Positions 20,364 to 32,700 of a stretch of DNA of 64,000 bases are shown here, one piece after another. The first letter of the stretch is position 1; every line of letters begins with the position of its first letter. The stretch covers positions 46,374,188-46,438,187 of the forward strand of contig NC_090174.1 in assembly GCF_024679245.1 (NCBI RefSeq), written 5' to 3'. The position numbers and the translations under genes were made by a program. This stretch comes from Pseudorasbora parva. Its lineage: Eukaryota > Chordata > Actinopteri > Cypriniformes > Gobionidae. The notes beneath the pieces were generated by a model that was given only the letters and a program-made list of their open reading frames with translations, made no database searches and was not told the DNA's origin.

Positions 20364-23300
20364 CTGAGAGAAGCATAAGTATAAAACCAAGATGTTAGAT
20401 CAAGCAAGTTATGTCCTTAACAAACAGCAATTATCAATATGTATTGTATATGCTTGATACCATTTTAAAATGTAAAAGTGTATTATGGATCAAATTTCTT
20501 ACCCGAGATCCTCAACTGTTCTTTCTTCTCCAACATTTCCTCCTGTCTCATTTGCTCCTGTCTCAGTGTCTCCAGTTGCTGTTTACTGGTTTCCATCTCT
20601 TTAATTGTGTTCTCTAACAGTTTCTCCTTCTGGCTCATCTGTTTGCTCATATTCTCCAGTTGTGTGTCTTTCTCTTTAAGCTGACTCTGTTTCTCTTCAG
20701 TGTATTTGGTTATTTGTAGCAGTTGATTTTCTATCTGTTGCATCTGTGATTCTTTCTTATCAAGACTTTTTTTATTTTCTACACCAAATATTTCTCTGAT
20801 TGTTTCTAATTGTTGTAAGACTCTTTCCATGTCAGTCTTGGATGCTTTTAGTTGTAGTTCAGTTTGTTCCAGTTTCTTCCCTTGCTTTTTGAAAACCTTG
20901 GATATTGTTTGGTGAATTACCTTCATGTAATTGACTTCCAGCTCTGAAAAAGGAAATCACAATCACATAATGATGTCTACGTTTATCTTTACTCTTTATC
21001 TTTTATTTCCTATGTGTAGTAAAGAAGTGTGTAACCACAATTAGCTGGCTACTTGTGTTTTTTTGTTTCGGCCTTTGCCTTTTTTCCAAAGCTTTTCTGT
21101 TTGGTCTCCTACATGTTATGTTTAAATAAACGTACCCTTTAGTTGCTCTCCTTGCCTGGGTTTGTGTATACAAGTTTCAGAGTGTGAAATGAGACTCTGT
21201 TTACCTCTATCTAGTCTGTGGGGTTGAAGCGTTTTAAACTCTTATTTCTTTTTAATTCCTTGTGCTGGTCTTTCAGGGAGCTGTGGTGGAGCAGCACTAT
21301 CCGACCTTAGCCCCTTTCACACTGCACGTCGGACTCGCAATATTCCCGGAACATTGCCGGGTCGCCTTCTGTGTGAAAGCAACCACGTCCCGGGATTGAT
21401 TACCGAATTCGACCTAGTAATATTGCGGTATTCGACCCGGGACGAGCGCTGTGTGAACAAAAGCCGAAACTAATGCCGCAACGTGTACGTAGTTATCGTG
21501 GGACTCCTAGAGCTTGTTACTTCAATAATACAACCCTGCAGTGCCAGAAGAGTTAGTCGGTGTTTTAAACGCAGAGAGTGTTCGTATACAAAAGAAACTA
21601 AAATTAAACAAGCAGAAATGTGTGCAAACTGGACACAACGCGAGACCACGGAGCTCCTTACTATCCACACTGAAGCTGAGATCGCTCGCCATTATACGTT
21701 ACATCAGATGTCAAGTGTCAACTCGACCCGAGACCGTTACGGGTTGTGTGTGAAAGCGCACATATTACGGTATTTCGCTGGCAGTGTGAATGGACCGAAT
21801 CTATCGACCCGGGAACAAATGCCGGGTCACATTATCCGTGTATTTGCCGGAATCGCAGTGTGAAAGGGGCTCTTGTAACACTCCCTAACATCCTGGGGCC
21901 GTATTCACAAAACATTTTATCTTAGCACTAAGAGTTCTCCTTAATGCAGTAAAAGTGTTTAGTTAAAGAGTTTTGTCTTAAAACATATTCACAAAGCTGC
22001 TGAGAGCAACTTTTACTAAAAAAGAAAGAAAGAAGTCTTACACTAAGAGTAAGGGTGGGGTTGACCTCGTATGGATGATGTCATCACACTTATTAACTAT
22101 GACCACAGTGATTGGCTTATGGAGGAGGGGTCTCTGTCAGTGATTTAATTATAGAAATGTTGAATTTCTAATCAAAATTCATTAATTAATTGATTAATTA
22201 ATAATTAATTAATTGATAAATTTCATAATCAAATAAAGATTTAAAAAATAAAATGTTTGCCATATTCAAACAAAGATTTAAAAATAAAATGTTACCATAT
22301 TTAAATAAAGATTTTAAAAAGTAGGGCAAGTGTCACTAATTAAACAAGTATATGTTCAGTTAATTCTATATGTTCATGTCTTCATCTCGAGAGATTGCAG
22401 AATTCAAGCAACAAGTGATGTTTTATAAAAAGTTAATGAGGAGCACTATCTAATCAGCTCGAGTGGAGACATACAGTATACACAGCCAAATCACCGTTAC
22501 TGTTACCTCGACAACATCCTGCATCCCTCCACCACCCTGACTCCTCACTCTTGTCCCAGCTGGAGATTCGTGGAGGGCTAGGGGTTTGGGCTAAATTTCG
22601 AGCTCGAACCCCTCGGACAAATAGGCTTATTTTATTCTTTTACTTGGATCGATCGTTTGTAAGTGTGAACTTGTGATGTGAAACAACTGCCACAGGTAAT
22701 CAGACGTTATTTCCTTTTTGGAGATGGATTTGCTATCTGCTTTTAGGACTGACACGCCCCTTATTTTTAATAGTTTCTCCTAAATCGGCAAGTTAGGAGC
22801 TACTTTTAGCCTTAAGATATTGGCCCTGATTTATAACACCAAGTGCGTAGGTTTGATTTTGGAAATTGGTGGGGACAGCCCTGGAAGCTGAAGATTCAGG
22901 AAACTAGAATTAAGGTTTTTAGTCTACATTGACCTTAATAATTTGTTAATGAATTAATTATATAATGTTTAAGGTAAAAACACACAAACATGGTAAACTT
23001 TAGCAACACTCACCTGTCACTAAAGCAGACTCCTCAATTTTCATTCTCTGATTCTCCCCCCAAGTTCTGTTTGACTGTTGAAAAATAGTCTTAAGAGTCC
23101 ATTATTTGTCTATTTACAGATGAAAACTATAAACAAAATGTATCTGATGAAACATATCACCATTTAACCATATAGATATTACTGGTTTTAAAGACAATTC
23201 TGATTAGAGCTGATTCAGTATTGCTTTTTTGGTACTATAGTGTTATAATGTGGCCATCTGAATAACAGCCATGTCTTATGTCTGTTTGCATCCATATTCG

Positions 23301-24530
23301 AATTAGATCACATTTAAGCCCTGATTTACACTTTCTTACAATACAATTTTCAGCATATTATATTCAAGTTATGAAAAAGCGAAACTGATGATGTTAGACG
23401 TAATGTAAGTGGTTTGAACTGCGAGAGGCGTTAAACTTTCTGTGTGAGTTGAATACAGAAGGCCGTCTGGCGGAGGCTAGATATTGTACTTTATAAAGTT
23501 TGAAATATGGATATTTTTCTTACAAAAACCCATCAATTTGCTTTAGAAGGCCTTCATTAACCCCCCGGAGCTGTGTGGAGTAAGTTTATAATGGATGGAT
23601 GGATGAATGCACTTGAAACTTGCCATTATAAAGCTTGAAAGAGCCAGGATAGTTTTTATGTAACTCTGTGTTCATCAGAAATAAATAAAAAGTAATATAC
23701 ACATAGGATGGCTTGAGGGTAAATCATAGGGTCATTTTCATTTTAAAGTGAACTAATCCTTTAATGGTTAATGCATAGTAAGTTGTCTTACCGCATGTAG
23801 TGTGAGATGAACTTGTCTACCTTGAATCTTCGATGGCTGATTTACAGATTTGACAGATTCTTCCCTTGCTGGGGGAACAAGACACATTTTAAAGCATGAG
23901 CATGTGTTTGATTGGGTTTGGTGTACTTGTTGACTGATCACCTAGATTTTTTCTTTGAGCTGATGTAGACCCAGACAGCTGCATAGTGTCAGCACAGATC
24001 CGGGCCACATATCGTACATGTGGAGTCAAGACCAGATGTGGGCCAGATTTCCCAAAACTTCATTGGGAAGTATAATTATGGGATGCTTACCTTCTACTCC
24101 TACTGTTATTTCCTCTGTCCTGTCTTCACTGATGACCTGACACAGGTAAACTCCTATGTCTGATTCTCTGGACTCTCTGAAGTTCAAGGACACATTTCCT
24201 CTGTTCAGCTCTTCAGTGGACAGACCTGTCCTGCCCTCATAGCTTCTCCCTTCTATCACCCCTTTGTTCTTATAGAGACAAACACAGTCTGTCTCCTTAA
24301 ACCATCTGATCTCCATGTCAACAGCACTGATTCCAGGTGACAGATGACACGGTATGGTGAAATCAGAGCCCAGTTTGATCTCAGCACTCTGAGCTTTATC
24401 AGGGACAATAAGATGAAACTCATCTGTGAAGGGAGAGAAACACATGGACTTGAGTACATGATCTACATTTTGTGTTAATGAAATAATATCTGACAGAATG
24501 TTACTGCTTACTGCTGCTTGCAGATGCCAT
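20059..24530 (-). CDS. V-type Ig domain plus coiled-coil protein (butyrophilin-like)
   Basis: Six coding exons on the minus strand can be chained with GT-AG junctions and consistent phase: 24530-24512, 24423-24091, 23868-23792, 23053-23014, 20943-20503 and 20363-20059, totalling 405 codons with the stop. Exon 2 is one V-set immunoglobulin domain (FTIPC ... IRWFK ... SDIGVYLC) with canonical cysteines and the D-x-G-x-Y-x-C motif, close in wording to fish butyrophilin/CD276-like proteins. The last two exons (about 248 residues) are a charged heptad-type coiled coil. Known relatives are membrane proteins of immune regulation. Here the start exon gives only MASASS before the Ig domain, with no signal peptide, and I see no membrane segment. 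Either an alternative first or last exon is missing from my model, or the product is atypical. Exon 4 (23053-23014) is the least certain. Confidence 0.7.
20503..20943 (-). other. Large coiled-coil exon
   Basis: 441 bp between a TTTTTCAG acceptor and a GTAAGA donor. It encodes ELEVNYMKVIHQTISKVFKK and then Q/E/K-rich heptads with repeated LE-M-Q-KE patterns. Phase 1 at both ends. Confidence 0.8.
21309..21871. mobile_element. MITE family B, copy 1, 3-bp target duplication
   Basis: It begins AGCCCCTTTCACACTGC and ends GCAGTGTGAAAGGGGCT, a perfect 17-bp inverted repeat. CTT flanks both sides. It is closely similar to the copy at 32701-34673, sharing CGGAACATTGCCGGGTC and the GCCGCAACGTGTACGTAG block. 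Its short open frames in several phases are by-products. It sits in the large intron of the Ig gene. A 3-bp duplication suggests the PIF/Harbinger type. Confidence 0.85.
21895..22840. mobile_element. Diverged TIR element in the Ig gene intron
   Basis: GGGGCCGTATTCACAAAACA-type start with ATCTTAGCACTAAGAG, and an inverted match at the right (GGAGCTACTTTTAGCCTTAA, then ATTGGCCC). The centre (22440-22680) holds a second repeat, related to 17030-17390. No coding potential. Confidence 0.5.
24091..24423 (-). other. V-set immunoglobulin exon
   Basis: 333 bp between a CTTCACAG acceptor and a GTAAGC donor, phase 1 at both ends as usual for Ig exons. It starts EFHLIVPDKAQSAEIKLGSD. An extra CVC motif follows the conserved tryptophan (RWFKETDCVCLYKN), as in other fish butyrophilin-like domains known to me. 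Confidence 0.85.
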
Positions 24531-24539
24531 TATTCTCCC
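24512..24539 (-). other. Start-codon exon of the Ig gene
   Basis: A 28-bp exon bounded by TGTATTTAG and GTAAGC, holding ATG at 24528-24530 and six codons. It lacks the hydrophobic core of a signal peptide. A probable untranslated first exon lies at about 24975-25050 with donor GTAAAG; that exon has an in-frame stop, so it cannot extend the protein. Confidence 0.55.
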
Positions 24540-24563
24540 CTAAATACAGACACACACAAAAAA

Positions 24564-25697
24564 AAAAAAAAAAAAAATATTATAAAAGAAATACATAATT
24601 TCCATCTAACCACTCAACATCATGCATCACACAATTACTTATTTCAATATTATCTGCTTTTCTGACATTTGTTTAATGAAACTACAGCAATAAAATCAGT
24701 CGATTGTCTGTTTATGACCCTTTTGTTTACTTACACAAGTATTGTGAAATGTACATTTGTCACAGTAAAAAGTATTTTTATTTATTTATTTTTATGACAG
24801 AATGTTTGTTTTATTTGGACAGAATAGTTTTTAAAGTGTCTCACTCAATAACACCCTATTTTAATTTAAAATGTTAAAGAAGTTCTACTTTCAAAGACTT
24901 CCATTTGTTCCCATTTTAAACACAAAACACTGTGTGTGTGGGTGTGTGTACAAACCCATGGCTTGTTGCTTTACCTTTTCTGTCGAAAATTTCCACTTTC
25001 AGTTGAAGAATATGCAGAGGACCTGAAGCTCTCACGAGTTTTGTGTCAAGAAAAATGGGATTTATGTTTATATAGAAATCGATTTAGTTGTAATTGTTCA
25101 GAGTAGTCTTCTCCTTTCCTGCTGCTGTCTGAGAACACTGTCACACTAATCAAACATTCAGATCTCTTTCACTTTTACTTCAAGTACATTCACTTACTCT
25201 CAGTAAAACAAAAGCACAGCACTTAGCTTCTGTTGTTTATATCCCCACATTCATTATATGAGATTCACTACTAATCTGTTTTTATTGTATTTATTTATTA
25301 GCATGTTATTTGGATGTCCTTTAGCAAAATGGAAGGGGTTTTGTTAGCTAACACAAAATTAATTTGGTGCCTGTTTTGATATGGTTTATCTTCAGTATGT
25401 TTGCCTTGTTTGATAGTTTTACATTTGATAAACTGTGGATTTTGTGGCTTGAACTTGAAAAACTTTAAAGTTAACCTACTTCTGTATTATTTTATATCTC
25501 TCCACCCAGCCCAACCCCAAATAAAGTGTTTGTATGCTGAATAGGCCCATGAGATTCGTCATAACCTAAAAATGTGAACATTGACAAAAATGCAGCAAAG
25601 CATTCTTGTCATTGCTTTTAAACCACTAGGAACAAACTTATCTTGTGTGTCACCTATTCAGATCAGATGAAAAATGAAACTACTGCACTTTTCTTTT

Positions 25698-25700
<3 letters not shown>
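24564..25700. other. Upstream region of the Ig gene, no coding exon
   Basis: It contains the probable non-coding first exon (about 24975-25050) and a GT-rich run near 24928-24950. The remaining sequence is AT-rich with no motif-bearing frame. Confidence 0.4.

Positions 25701-25758
<58 letters not shown>
25701..25758. repeat. (TA)n microsatellite
   Basis: A TA run of about 29 units. Confidence 0.95.
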
Positions 25759-25761
<3 letters not shown>

Positions 25762-27764
25762 TTTTTGTCACAACTAAAAACTAGTGTAGGCCTATGAAAT
25801 TCATCTGAAATTATGTTTAAAACTGGACCTGTCAAACATAAACCTGTTATTGGCCTAATATTTTCACTCTTGCACCAGAGTAGTCCAGAATTTAACATGT
25901 AGTCCAGAATTCATGTAGTGTATTCATGTAATAACATGTAGTCCAGAATTTCCTGATGTCAGTTGTAAATACAGTGGATGGACATCAGGTTGATTATTAT
26001 AACAGTAACATTAACCTAATAAGCCGTAGTGGTTGCTGGAGGCTTTATCTAATAGTACTAAGAGGATACAAAATAAGCAAATGTGGTGGGGGCATTTATG
26101 AAATTCAAATAAGCTATGACTGAAAAGAATAATTCATGCCTAAAAGTGTTACCGGTGTTTCTGCCGGAAAATATGTTTTCTATTACAAATGCCCATTATT
26201 AATGGATTTATAGAAAACACTATCACTAACACTACTTTCATCTACATTTGGCTGACACTTTCCCGTCTCAAACAGTCCAACGTGGAGTTCATTTTTTGTT
26301 TAAAGAAGCTAGGACCATATAAGCTGATATAATAATAATTTCTGTAAACAAAAAGATGAGTGCTGGTTAAACCAAATAAAATTGAAAATAAACATACTGG
26401 TGGTTTTGCAATACCAATCCATAGAGGTGATCATTCACAAAAATGTTTTTTTTACATTTTGCTTTCCCCTACCATTAGATGGCAGTACAGACCAGTAATG
26501 TTCACATATAGACAAGATATGAGTCTGATATACATTTGAAGAGCAGAAGAAATGACGTGCAAACAGCCCAAAAACCCATAAACAGCCCAAAATGACCACA
26601 AATCTACACATAAACACAGCCCAAGGGCAAGTGCAGACAGCCATTTAGAGAGCAATAAGCAGTTATGGGTCTATTTGTGTGGAGCCCCTTATTGGGCAGA
26701 TTATGCAGTCCAATATAAACAAACTGGAACACAGGGCGTGTGGGCGTTAAAGACTGCCACTCAAAAACTGGACTGTTTCGCCACGTTGTCGCTGCTTTGA
26801 TGACTAACCAGTTATATCCTTTGTCGTCTTCGATATACCGAGCAGAAGAAAAAACCCTAAGAAGCCTGACATTTAAATGCAAATGATGCATATTAAATGG
26901 TTGAGGGATTGCAATCATGGTAACACTTCAATTTAATGACAGCAAATTCTGCATAATTACAAGCAACTAACCCTAAAACAAACCCTAACCTTAACTCAGT
27001 AAGTACACAGTTAATTGATATTACTCAGTATCTTCTAGCCTACAGTGAAACAATGTCACCTTAAAATAAAGTGCAACTGCAATCACAGACAAAAATACTA
27101 ATGAATAATGGCAGGTCATTAGTAATGGAAAACACTTTTAGGCATGAATTATTATTTTTGCTCAGCTTATGCACGGATGTTAGAAAATGTAAGATGGACT
27201 TAACGACCATGGTAGTCATTTCCTGCTGACTGGGAGAAAACAGCATGAGCAGTCATGACTCATGTCCATTAACATCCCACAGAAAACACCTGACAGCACT
27301 GCTACACATGCTGAATCCCCAGAGGTGCTGCTTCAAACCTGCCTTATCATTTCAGACAAAAACACACTGCAATATTTCTAACTGCAAGCACCTCTTAATA
27401 ATCAGGATCACATCTTCTAGAGCAGCTACCAAACCTCTATTAACAGGAGAAAAAACTTCCAAAGTAAAATAATCTGCTAAAGGTATGATAAGCAATTTCA
27501 GAGAGGGCAGTGTTGCCAGATTGGGTCAAAGAATTCCAGCCCAAGCCTAGAACATTAACTGTCAAAATAATGCTATAGAATTGTATTGCCATGACAATTG
27601 CCAAGGACAATTTTTTTTATATACAATTAATTTCCCAGTAAAACAGATCAATAGGGCAAATACATTGAAGGGAATGAGCAAATGTGACTAAAATGTCTTT
27701 GTTGAAACTTAAAACAGAAATGTGTCATAAATTGATATATTGTTCAATAATCTGATAACAACAC
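25759..27764. other. No supported gene
   Basis: Short frames without motifs. Around 26920-27060 the wording (AACCCTAAAACAAACCCTAACC, TTAACTCAGTAAGTACA) is a fish interspersed repeat I recognise but cannot classify. Confidence 0.45.
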
Positions 27765-28175
27765 TGTAAAAAACTGTAAAAAAAAAATTGTTGGTTTTTG
27801 TTGGTTTAACTTAAAAAAGTAAGTAACCTGGTTGCCTTAAAATTTTATTGTTGAGTTTATTGAAATTAAAAACTTGAGTTGATACAATGAAGGAAATTTG
27901 TTTAATAAATAGAAACTCAAAATATTATTGTGTCTGAACATAAAAAAATGATAAATCATTAAAATAGCACTATTTGGCATGTTTCACTGCATCATCTGAA
28001 ATAAAAACCCACACAATTGCCCAATATGCTTACAAAATCTTTTAATAATATTTTAATAAAGGTTGTCAAATCTCAAAAAATGTTCATTGTATTAACTCAA
28101 AATTTTAATTTCAATGAACTCAAAATTTTAAGGCAACAAGGTAACTTTTTTGCAAAATAATTTTTTTAAGTGAAC
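27765..28175. mobile_element. MITE with GGTTGCCTTAAAATTTT ends
   Basis: The left arm AGTAACCTGGTTGCCTTAAA (about 27818-27840) and the right arm AATTTTAAGGCAACAAGGTA (about 28123-28144) are inverted repeats, each flanked by runs of A or T. It is related to 7416-7630. Non-coding. Confidence 0.7.
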
Positions 28176-28504
28176 GCGCTTACCTTTGTGTTGCACTTTA
28201 TCTTTGGAAAGAATACATTAGTTCTACATCTTTTCATCATGGAACATAATACAAAACTTTGCACAATCAAAAATCCTGCTGCTGTCAAGGATGAATATAG
28301 AGTGAATTTCCCAAAAGCATCGCTAGACAACTGGTCCATGTTCTGTTGAATTGTGTTGGTAATGATGGAATTTGCTATCATAGTTGTCTTCTGGAACAAA
28401 TTTTTATTAAAAAAAAAAAAAAAAAAAAAAAAGGAAAGGAAAGAAAAATCTGTGATATTTAGGGTAATAAACTGGCAGCTGCCGTGGCCAAAATTTGTAC
28501 TGTA

Positions 28505-29286
28505 ACACTGCTGGTCAAAGGTTTTAGAATGCTAAGATTTTTTAAAAATATTAAAGAAGTCTCTTCTGCTAACCAAGGATGCATTTATGTCATTAGAAAT
28601 ACCAACAAAAAAAAGCTTTAATATTGTGAAATATTATTATAATATAAAATAACTGTTTTCTATTTGAATATATTTTAAAATGAATATCTTTAAAAAAAAA
28701 AAAAAATCCTGTGATGCAAGGCTGAATTTTGAGCATCATTACTCCAGTCTTCAGTGTCTCATGATCTTTCAGAAATCATTCTAATATGATGATTTACTGC
28801 TCAAAACATTTATGATTATTATTTGGGATTTGGGGATTCTTTGATGAATAGAAAGTTTAAAAGAACAGCATTTATCTGAAATATGAAGCTTTTGCAACAT
28901 TATAAATGTCTATACTGTTACTTGATACATTTAATGCATCCCATTCCCTGATAAATAAATGTATTAATTTCGTTAAGTTCTTTCCCAACAAAATAAAAAA
29001 TAAAATTTGTATTGACCCCAAACATTTAAATGGTAGTACAATGTTACAAAAGCTTTTTATTTCAGATAAACTGTGTTCTTTTGAACTTACTATTCATCAA
29101 AGAATCATTAAAAAAATGTTTCAACATTGATAATAATCATAAATGTTTTAAGCAGTAAATCATCATATTAGAATGATTTCTGAAAGATTATGTGACACTG
29201 AAGACTGGAGTAGTAATGATGCCAAGGGCGTAATTTAAAGATAATTTTCTTTTATATAATTGTTTCATGCGTATTGTTATTGGATA

Positions 29287-29356
<70 letters not shown>

Positions 29357-30240
29357 GAGCCACTTAAATCGTTCATTCATCAAGTTCTTCAAAAGCCAGA
29401 TTCATTTAGGAAGAAAACAAACACCGATGTGAATACTTTTGTTATTGATAATTACAGACACTATTGAAAAATGAACTAGCAAAACAGACGGCTGCTCTGG
29501 TAACTTGTTATACCGATAGTTATAGCTAAATACAGTGCCATGTAGCTAGCTAATTAATCCATTGCAATGTATTTAGCTGTGTGTACTTAGCTATTACACA
29601 ATATTCTCATACCTCATTCTTCTCAGTAGCCTACATGCTTTATTTAACTTTTTGCATCCCCCTCTGACCAGCAGTTAAATATAGTCCGCTGTGCAGCACT
29701 TCTCTTCATTTTGGGCGCTAACGTTACCCGTGTAGGCTACTCTCCCATTCAAACACCACCTGCGTTGTTTTGGTGAAAGTGCGACTCATTGGTTGGGCGT
29801 TACATATCGGTTCAATCTAGGGGGAGTATTTTTTGTCTGATTTATTATGACAAACTCATATTTGATTAGGAACAAAATTATTGTTACAAAATAAATGAAT
29901 TCTACATATTTTTCATTTGATCTACTGTGATTTTCATGTTGCAATATTGGGAGGTGGGGGGTGTAACTGATGGATTTAAATATTGAGAGGGTTACCTCCA
30001 CCCCCCATCCCCCACATAAACTAAGCACATGAATGATGCTCAAAATTCAGCATTCCATCACAGGAATAAAATACATTTTAAAATATATTCAAATAGAAAA
30101 CAGTTATTTTATATTTGAATAATATTTCACAATATTACAGCTTTTTGTATTTCTAATTAACATAAATGTAGCCTTGGTGAGCAGAAGAGACTTCTTTTAA
30201 AACATTAAAAAATCTTACTATTCTAAAACTTTTGACCAGG
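28505..30240. mobile_element. Foldback-type composite of inverted repeats
   Basis: 28508-28760 (GGTCAAAGGTTTTAGAATGC, AAGTCTCTTCTGCTAACCAA, ATAACTGTTTTCTATTTGAA) reappears inverted at 30030-30236. 28740-28870 also reappears inverted at 29085-29222 (ATCAAAGAATCATT, TGAAGACTGGAGTA). Between 29230 and 30020 is unrelated DNA with an ATCT microsatellite. This is a widely dispersed cyprinid element, here either two copies or one copy broken by insertion. No protein. Confidence 0.7.
29288..29356. repeat. (ATCT)n microsatellite
   Basis: About 17 tandem tetranucleotide units. Confidence 0.95.
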
Positions 30241-31546
30241 TAGCAACATTTTAGGTTTTAGGCTACAGATTTAAAAATACAATTCATTCACTGCATTTAT
30301 TCTTCAGTCATGCCCATTTATAACTATAATAATGCCTAATTAATGCCAAAGTCATCATGTTGTGTTGCCTACAGTGTCCAGATGGTCCTGAATAGAAAAA
30401 CATGCATCTTGGAAAAATGTAATATATATTTTCAACACACAGACTAATAAATAAATCTGTTATTGCTCTCTAAAATAAAAAGATGTGCATTTTAAAACTT
30501 GAGAATGCCTAGCTTGTTTTCAATGTTGGTAAGCTGAACTGTGCCATTTTTGCAGTCAGTATATCAAGTATCAACAACAAAGATATTTTGAAAGACATAC
30601 CATTAAAATTGTATTTATTTGCACAGAATGCAGACAGAACAAATAGCATGCACAACTGTCTCTCAAAGCACACTTGCATGCAGTCATATAATAAACTCAG
30701 CATACTCAAATACCTGCTGTCTGTTTGTTTTCCACTATTGCACATTGAGCCCACTGTCATTGTTTTACACACTAGAAACCCACATATCTACATTACTTTA
30801 TACATTATAGAGTGTGTTTTAATGTAATCAGTGTATTGTTACTTACTCTTGCTGACACCACAAAAATAACCATTTTGAACACTTGTATTATTCATAGGCC
30901 CACATAGGCCTATTATATGCGTAGGACTAAATGAGAACTACAGCCGGTGCAGATGTCAAATTCACACATTCTGAGAGCTTGGTTTTGTGAATATGATAAA
31001 TGTTTTGGTGCTTGGTAGGTTCATGATGTTGCTTTATAATTGCACTTCTAAATTGTGAGATTAAACTGCCAAAATGTTGATACACACATATTCCCACGCA
31101 CTTTTCAACATAAAAAATAGGAAAACTAATAATAAAAGTTCCTATCTTCTGTGAATGCTTGTTATTCATTCTAGCTGTTCATTCTTTTTGAGAAAAATGG
31201 TTAAAAGATAACACTACTCACAAAGTCTCTAAAATCTTGAGAGTGTGTTGTATGAGAATAAGATGAAACAAAATTACATGTCAAGGGTGTTAAGTATTGC
31301 AGGCCAATTCGGAGGTGGAAAAAATGAGGAGATGGAAGCAAATGCATTTTTTGTTCACATTATAAACCAATAAAGCTTTATAGGATATATATATATTATC
31401 CCCCCATTTTCAATTATTTTCTTAAATGAAAGATCAAAATATTTTTTTTTAAATAAAAGATCAAAAGGATAAACAATGCATATTATTTTTTTACAGCCAT
31501 ATTTGATCATATTTATCAGGGGTACCAACAATTTTGACCAACACTT
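30241..31546. other. No supported gene
   Basis: AT-rich sequence with frames of 87 codons or fewer and no motif. A short TA run ends it and forms the left flank of the Tc1 element. Confidence 0.5.
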
Positions 31547-32700
31547 TATATATATATATATATATATATACAGGTCCTTTTCCAAAAATTAGCATATTGT
31601 GATAAAGTTAATTATTTTCCATAATGCAATGAAAAAAAATTACACTTTTGTATATTTTAGATTCATTGCACACCAACTGAAATATTTCATCTAAAAAAAT
31701 TAGCATATTTCATCCGACTAATAAAAGAAAAGTGTTTTTAATACAAAAAAAGTCAACCTTCAAATAATTATGTTCAGTTATGCACTCAGTACTTGGTCGG
31801 GAATCCTTTTGCAGAAATGACTGCTTCAATGCGGCGTGGCATGGAGGCAGTCAGCCTGTGGCACTGCTGAGGTGTTATGGATGCCCAGGATGCGTCGATA
31901 GCGGCCTTAAGCTCATCCAGAGGGTTGGGTCTTGCATCTCTCAACTTTCTCTTCACAATATCCCACAGATTCTCTTTGGGGTTCAGGTCAGGAGAGTTGG
32001 CAGGCCAATTGAGCATAGTAATACCATGGTCAGTAAACCATTTACCAGTGGTTTTGGCACTGTGAGCAGGTGCCAGGTCGTGCTGAAAAACGAAATCTTC
32101 ATCTCCATAAAGCTTTTTAGCAGATGGAAGCATGAAGTGCTCCAAAATCTCCTGATAGCTAGCTGCATTGACCCTGCTCTTGATAAAACACAGTGGACCA
32201 ACACCAGCAGCTGACATGGCACCCCAGACCATCACTGACTGTGGGTACTTGACACTGGACTTCAGACATTTTGGCATTTCCTTCAGTCTTCCTCCAGACT
32301 CTGGCACCTTGATTTCCGAATGACATGCAAAATTTGCTTTCATCCAAAAAAGTACTTTGGACCACTGAGCAACAGTCCAGTGCTGCTTCTCTGTAGCACA
32401 AAAGTGGCTTGACCTGGGGAATGTGGCACCTGTAGCCCATTTCCTGCACACACGTGTGCACGGTGGCTCTGGATGTTTCTACTCCAGACTCAGTCCACTG
32501 CTTCCGCAGGTCCCCCAAGGTCTGGAATCGGTCCTTCTCCACAATCTTCCTCAGGGTCCGGTCACCTCTTCTCGTTGTGCAGTGTTTTTTGCCACACTTT
32601 TTCCTTCCCACAGACTTCCCACTGAGGTGCCTTGATACAGCACTATGGGAACAGCCTATTCGTTCAGAAATTTCTTACCCTCTCGCTTGAGGGTGTCAAT

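Noticed and set aside
21483..21863. 126-codon frame in MITE family B
   Set aside because: The equivalent region in the copy at 32701 is broken by small indels and no motif is present; not maintained as protein.
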